64,000 nucleotides of DNA from Filobacillus milosensis (GTDB taxonomy: Bacteria; Bacillota; Bacilli; Bacillales; Alkalibacillaceae), in assembly GCF_004402015.1 (NCBI RefSeq), contig NZ_SOPW01000006.1, forward strand, positions 1-64,000, given 5' to 3'. The stretch's first letter is position 1. Every line of letters begins with the position of its first letter. The notes under the pieces were generated by a model that was not told where the DNA came from, made no database searches, and saw only the letters and a program-made list of their open reading frames with translations. Positions 60,977 to 64,000 of the stretch are shown here, in pieces. The position numbers and the translations under genes are program-made.

Positions 60977-62371
60977 TTAGTTATGCTCTTTAGATTTAAT
61001 CTGTTGTACTACAGATTTGGCTTGTTTCATGCAATCCGGCAAACCAACCCCACGATAAGAAGCACCAGCTAAGAAAACGTTTGGCAAATGTTGATTCATT
61101 TTATCCTCTAGTACTTTTAATCGATTCATATGCCCAACTGTATATTGCGGCATCGAATTTTCCCAGCGAGAAACTACTTTAAACAATGGTGGCTTATTAA
61201 TTTCCATAATCGTCTGTAAATCTTTTAAAACTAGGCTTTCTATTTCCTCATCCGATTTTTCAATGACTTCTTCATCTCCAGGTTTACCTACATAAACTCT
61301 AATTAGCACATGACCTTCTGGAGTTGTATGTGGCCATTTTTTATGTGTCCATGTACATGCTGTAATTCTATAATTTTCTTTTCTAGATACGACGAAACCT
61401 GTACCGTTCGGTAAATTATCAATTGCATCCTGTTCAAATGCTAAAGCTACATTGGCAACAGAGGTACTTTTGATTTGAGAAAAATCATGCATGAAATCAT
61501 ATTGAGAAAAAATCTTTTCCGTCACAGCATGAGGTGTTGTCATGACTAGATAATCGGCTTCAATTGGATCTTCATGATGATCAATATGAACAATATATTG
61601 ATCATTCTTCTTATCAATGTGTGTAACACGGGAATTTAATAATATCTCTTGCTCTTTAAGTTCTTCTTCTAACTGATTAACTAAGTATTGTAAGCCCTGT
61701 TTAAGCGTTAAAAACATTCCTTGATTTTTAGCTGAAGCATTCTCGTCTGTCTTGGACAATTTTCTTAATCCTTTGATTAGACCACCATGCTTCTGTTCTA
61801 CATCTAAAAAGTTCGGGAATGTGGCTTGTAAACTTAATTGATCGATATTACCCGCATAAATTCCAGAGATGAGTGGATGAATTAAGCGGTCAACGACCTG
61901 GTTACCCAATCGACGGCGAAAAAATTGACCAACAGACTGGTCGTCTGATACCTTACTTTGACCTTTGATAACATCTTTTAGAGCCGCTAATTTACCGTTC
62001 CAAGTAAATAATGTAGACTTCATAAATGGTTTCCACGCTAAAGGAATCCCCATTTTCGACCCCTTTGGGATTGGGTGAAGTCGATCATGTGACAGAATAA
62101 ACGCCTGTCCAGTGGCATTCCTGACCAATTCGTCTTCTAAACCTAAGTCTTCAACTAATTCTTTCGCATCTGATTTACGTTCTAAAAATGAATCAGGTCC
62201 ACGTTCGATCGTAAATCCGTCTTTCTTTAAGGAATCAATTTTTCCACCTAACCGGTCATTTAATTCAATTAGTGTAATATCCATATTCGGTTGTTCTTCT
62301 TTTAAATAATAAGCGGCTGTAAGCCCTGTAATGCCCCCGCCGATTATGACTGTTCGCTTACGTTTTTCCAT
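60977..62371 (-). CDS. hemY: Coproporphyrinogen III oxidase (HemY/CgoX)
   Basis: 464-residue FAD enzyme. In Firmicutes HemY oxidises coproporphyrinogen III to coproporphyrin III in the coproporphyrin-dependent haem route. The dinucleotide-binding motif is VIIGGGITGLTAAYYLKEE near residues 8-26, followed by DRLGGKIDSLKKDGFTIERGPDSFL. The C-terminal FLAGASYRGVGLPDCMKQA binds FAD. The ATG at 62371 is used; an upstream TTG two codons earlier is the alternative, and neither has a strong ribosome binding site. It follows hemH by nine bases, so coupling is likely. Confidence 0.94.
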   Translation of the reverse strand: MEKRKRTVIIGGGITGLTAAYYLKEEQPNMDITLIELNDRLGGKIDSLKKDGFTIERGPDSFLERKSDAKELVEDLGLEDELVRNATGQAFILSHDRLHPIPKGSKMGIPLAWKPFMKSTLFTWNGKLAALKDVIKGQSKVSDDQSVGQFFRRRLGNQVVDRLIHPLISGIYAGNIDQLSLQATFPNFLDVEQKHGGLIKGLRKLSKTDENASAKNQGMFLTLKQGLQYLVNQLEEELKEQEILLNSRVTHIDKKNDQYIVHIDHHEDPIEADYLVMTTPHAVTEKIFSQYDFMHDFSQIKSTSVANVALAFEQDAIDNLPNGTGFVVSRKENYRITACTWTHKKWPHTTPEGHVLIRVYVGKPGDEEVIEKSDEEIESLVLKDLQTIMEINKPPLFKVVSRWENSMPQYTVGHMNRLKVLEDKMNQHLPNVFLAGASYRGVGLPDCMKQAKSVVQQIKSKEHN

Positions 62372-62380
62372 GAACAACGC

Positions 62381-63310
62381 CTAGCCTTTCATCGTATCTA
62401 ATACCACTTTAGCTAAAGTTGAAATGAATTTCGGATGACTGTTTGGCATTTCCGGGCGGTAATATGACGCTTGAATGTCATCACAAACATCTTTACATTC
62501 TACATCATTATCGAATAAAACTTCTAAGTGATCTGAAACAAAACCAACAGGTGCATAAACAAATGCTTGATAACCTTTTTGTTCAAATAAATCACGTGTC
62601 AAATCTTGTACATCAGGACCTAACCAAGGCTCTGGTGTGTTTCCTTCACTTTGCCATCCAATCTCGTATTCGGAAATTCCAGCTTGTTCTGCGATTAAAT
62701 CTGCTGTTTCTTTAAGCTGATTAGGGTATGGGTCCCCATCTTGAATAATTTTCTCTGGTAAACTATGAGCCGAAACAATAAGACAAGAGTTTTTGCGCTC
62801 TTCCTCTGTCATTGAACCGTATACTTTATTAATCTGTTCTACCCAGTAATCAATAAAGCCTGGCTCGTTATACCAATCTACTACTGATGATAGCTCAATA
62901 CCATGTTTGGCAGCCTCTTCTTGGGCTCTACCGTTATATGACTTGATACTGAACGTTGAATAATGAGGCGCAAGAACAATACTTACCGCTTCTTTAATCC
63001 CATCTTTCGCCATTTGTTCAATTGCGTCTTCAATAAATGGATCTATATGTTTTAATCCTAAGTAAAGTTTGAATTGTACTTCATCTTGTTCTTCGTTTAG
63101 TTTTGCCTCAAGTGACTCACCTTGCTCTCTTGTAATACGAGCTAAAGGTGAAATCCCACCAATTGCTTCATAACGGCTGCGTAGATCTTCTAATGCTTCT
63201 GCTGATGGTTTACGTCCACGTCTAATATGTGTGTAATAGCGTTCTAAGTCTTCTTCTTTATATGGCGTTCCATATGCCATAACGAGTAAGCCTACTTTTT
63301 TCTTAGCCAT
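62381..63310 (-). CDS. hemH: Coproporphyrin ferrochelatase
   Basis: 309-residue ferrochelatase that inserts Fe(II) into coproporphyrin III. It begins [31 protein letters not shown]. The catalytic His is in [18 protein letters not shown] or [23 protein letters not shown] (family SAHSLP motif), and the acidic site is in [11 protein letters not shown]. Length is that of Firmicutes HemH. AAGGAGA lies about 13 bases before the ATG. Middle gene of hemE-hemH-hemY. Confidence 0.95.
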   Translation of the reverse strand: MAKKKVGLLVMAYGTPYKEEDLERYYTHIRRGRKPSAEALEDLRSRYEAIGGISPLARITREQGESLEAKLNEEQDEVQFKLYLGLKHIDPFIEDAIEQMAKDGIKEAVSIVLAPHYSTFSIKSYNGRAQEEAAKHGIELSSVVDWYNEPGFIDYWVEQINKVYGSMTEEERKNSCLIVSAHSLPEKIIQDGDPYPNQLKETADLIAEQAGISEYEIGWQSEGNTPEPWLGPDVQDLTRDLFEQKGYQAFVYAPVGFVSDHLEVLFDNDVECKDVCDDIQASYYRPEMPNSHPKFISTLAKVVLDTMKG

Positions 63311-63328
63311 TGTTACGCTTCATCTCCT

Positions 63329-64000
63329 TTATTTTGCCGTATAATTATGAATAAATGCTGCTAAACGTTTTAGTGTGTCTGGTTGAATTTCTGGGAAAAC
63401 ACCATGGCCAAGGTTAAATACATAACCACCATCTTGTTCCTGGGCTTCATCTAAGATTTCTTTCGTTCGAGCTTCAATGATATCCCAATCAGCTAATAAA
63501 ATAGCTGGATCTAAGTTTCCTTGTAATGTTTTAGTCACACCCATTTTTCTAGCTTCAAGAATCGATGTACGCCAATCTAATCCTACTGTTGAGACAGGTA
63601 GATCATTAAACTCAAGTAACAAGTGATTAGCACCAATTCCAAATAATATAGTAGGCACATTCTCTTCTCTTAATGCTGTAAAAATTCGATTCATAACAGG
63701 TTTAATATACGTTCGATAGTCCGGCGCGCTAACTGCTCCTACCCACGAATCAAAAATCTGAATGGCACTTGCTCCAGCTCGAATTTGTGCTTTAGTATAT
63801 TCAATAACTAAATCACCGAGCTTATCCATTAATGCGAACCATGTCTTTGAATCACCGTACATCATGGCTTTAGTTTTATTGTATTGCTTTGATGGTCCAC
63901 CTTCAATCATATAGCTTGCTAGTGTAAACGGTGCACCACTAAACCCGATTAATGGAACATCTAGTTTTTCTTTTGTTAAAATTTCAATTGTTTTAAGTAC
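63329..64000 (-). CDS. hemE: Uroporphyrinogen decarboxylase (partial)
   Basis: C-terminal 223 residues of HemE, which decarboxylates uroporphyrinogen III to coproporphyrinogen III; the N-terminus lies beyond the window edge. The frame is open across 64000 ([35 protein letters not shown]). [54 protein letters not shown] and [14 protein letters not shown] are family blocks. The stop is 18 bases before hemH. Confidence 0.96.
   Translation of the reverse strand, partial: VLKTIEILTKEKLDVPLIGFSGAPFTLASYMIEGGPSKQYNKTKAMMYGDSKTWFALMDKLGDLVIEYTKAQIRAGASAIQIFDSWVGAVSAPDYRTYIKPVMNRIFTALREENVPTILFGIGANHLLLEFNDLPVSTVGLDWRTSILEARKMGVTKTLQGNLDPAILLADWDIIEARTKEILDEAQEQDGGYVFNLGHGVFPEIQPDTLKRLAAFIHNYTAK

Overview
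The window is 64 kb of low-GC, densely packed chromosome from an endospore-forming member of the Bacillaceae. The grounds are a complete gerPA-F spore-coat germination operon with a sigma-K-like promoter, a comK/mecA/med/coiA competence set, spx, addAB, a tRNA-Trp T-box and strong AGGAGG-type ribosome binding sites. From memory, the gene order follows the Bacillus subtilis chromosome between hemEHY and yjbG in the opposite orientation. Recognisable blocks are yjbG(pepF)-yjbF(coiA)-mecA-yjbE-spx-yjbC-trpS-yjbA-fabF-fabH-med-yjaV-yjzD; yitW/yitV/yitU; ipi-yitT-yitS; yisL-gerP-addAB-yhjE-yhjD-comK; and yhfL-lplJ-yhfI-yhfH-hemYHE. The genus cannot be fixed from the sequence alone; a moderately halophilic genus is possible but is a guess.

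Layout. 0-1.4 kb: edge of a gene, a Cys-rich unknown, a lipoprotein and a small membrane protein. 1.4-9.2 kb: pepF, coiA, cardiolipin synthase, mecA, TerC-type yjbE, spx and yjbC. 9.4-14.6 kb: secreted putative glycosidase, T-box-controlled trpS, yjbA, a small membrane protein and an LCP ligase. 14.7-19.4 kb: fabF-fabH behind a FapR-like operator, med, a yjaV-like gene, yjzD, a 250-bp structured repeat and a YPYGGY-repeat protein. 19.4-26.9 kb: uppP, a MIP18-family protein, an accessory group of an alpha/beta hydrolase, DUF3237, an intradiol dioxygenase and two flavin reductases, then yitV, yitU and two small proteins. 27-31.8 kb: phnDCEE phosphonate importer, D-alanine transaminase, Nfu_N protein. 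31.8-38.4 kb: BsuPI-Gmad2 lipoprotein, YitT and DegV proteins, a membrane-anchored GH13-like protein without the usual catalytic motifs, yisL, rocD and an NTF2-like protein. 38.4-43.3 kb: GDYXXLXY/DUF2157/DUF418 operon, then gerPABCDEF. 43.3-53.9 kb: lipoprotein, aminoglycoside 6-adenylyltransferase-like protein, addBA, yhjE, and comK overlapping a YhjD-like gene tail to tail. 54-57 kb: a TrpXYZ-type ABC importer. 57-64 kb: lcfB behind a perfect FadR box, lplJ, yhfI, yhfH and the start of hemY-hemH-hemE (hemE runs off the end).

Functional themes. Competence and stress proteolysis: ComK, its adaptor MecA, Med, CoiA, AddAB, and Spx as another Clp client. Lipid and envelope: FabF/FabH, Cls, UppP, LCP, LcfB. 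Sporulation and germination: GerP and a Gmad2 lipoprotein. Haem and lipoate supply: HemY/H/E and LplJ.

Accessory structure. Three intergenic structured repeats of at least two families (18.8, 23.7 and 32.8 kb) and two arrays of degenerate 20-21-nt tandem units (12.3 and 58.7 kb). I see no insertion sequence, prophage, CRISPR array, tRNA or rRNA. Nothing here is clearly an undescribed system. The best leads are the degenerate GH13 protein, the 20-21-nt arrays, the aromatic-ring cluster, the operator palindrome upstream of yhfH, the altered AddB Walker A motif and a ComK without a visible MecA-binding tail.
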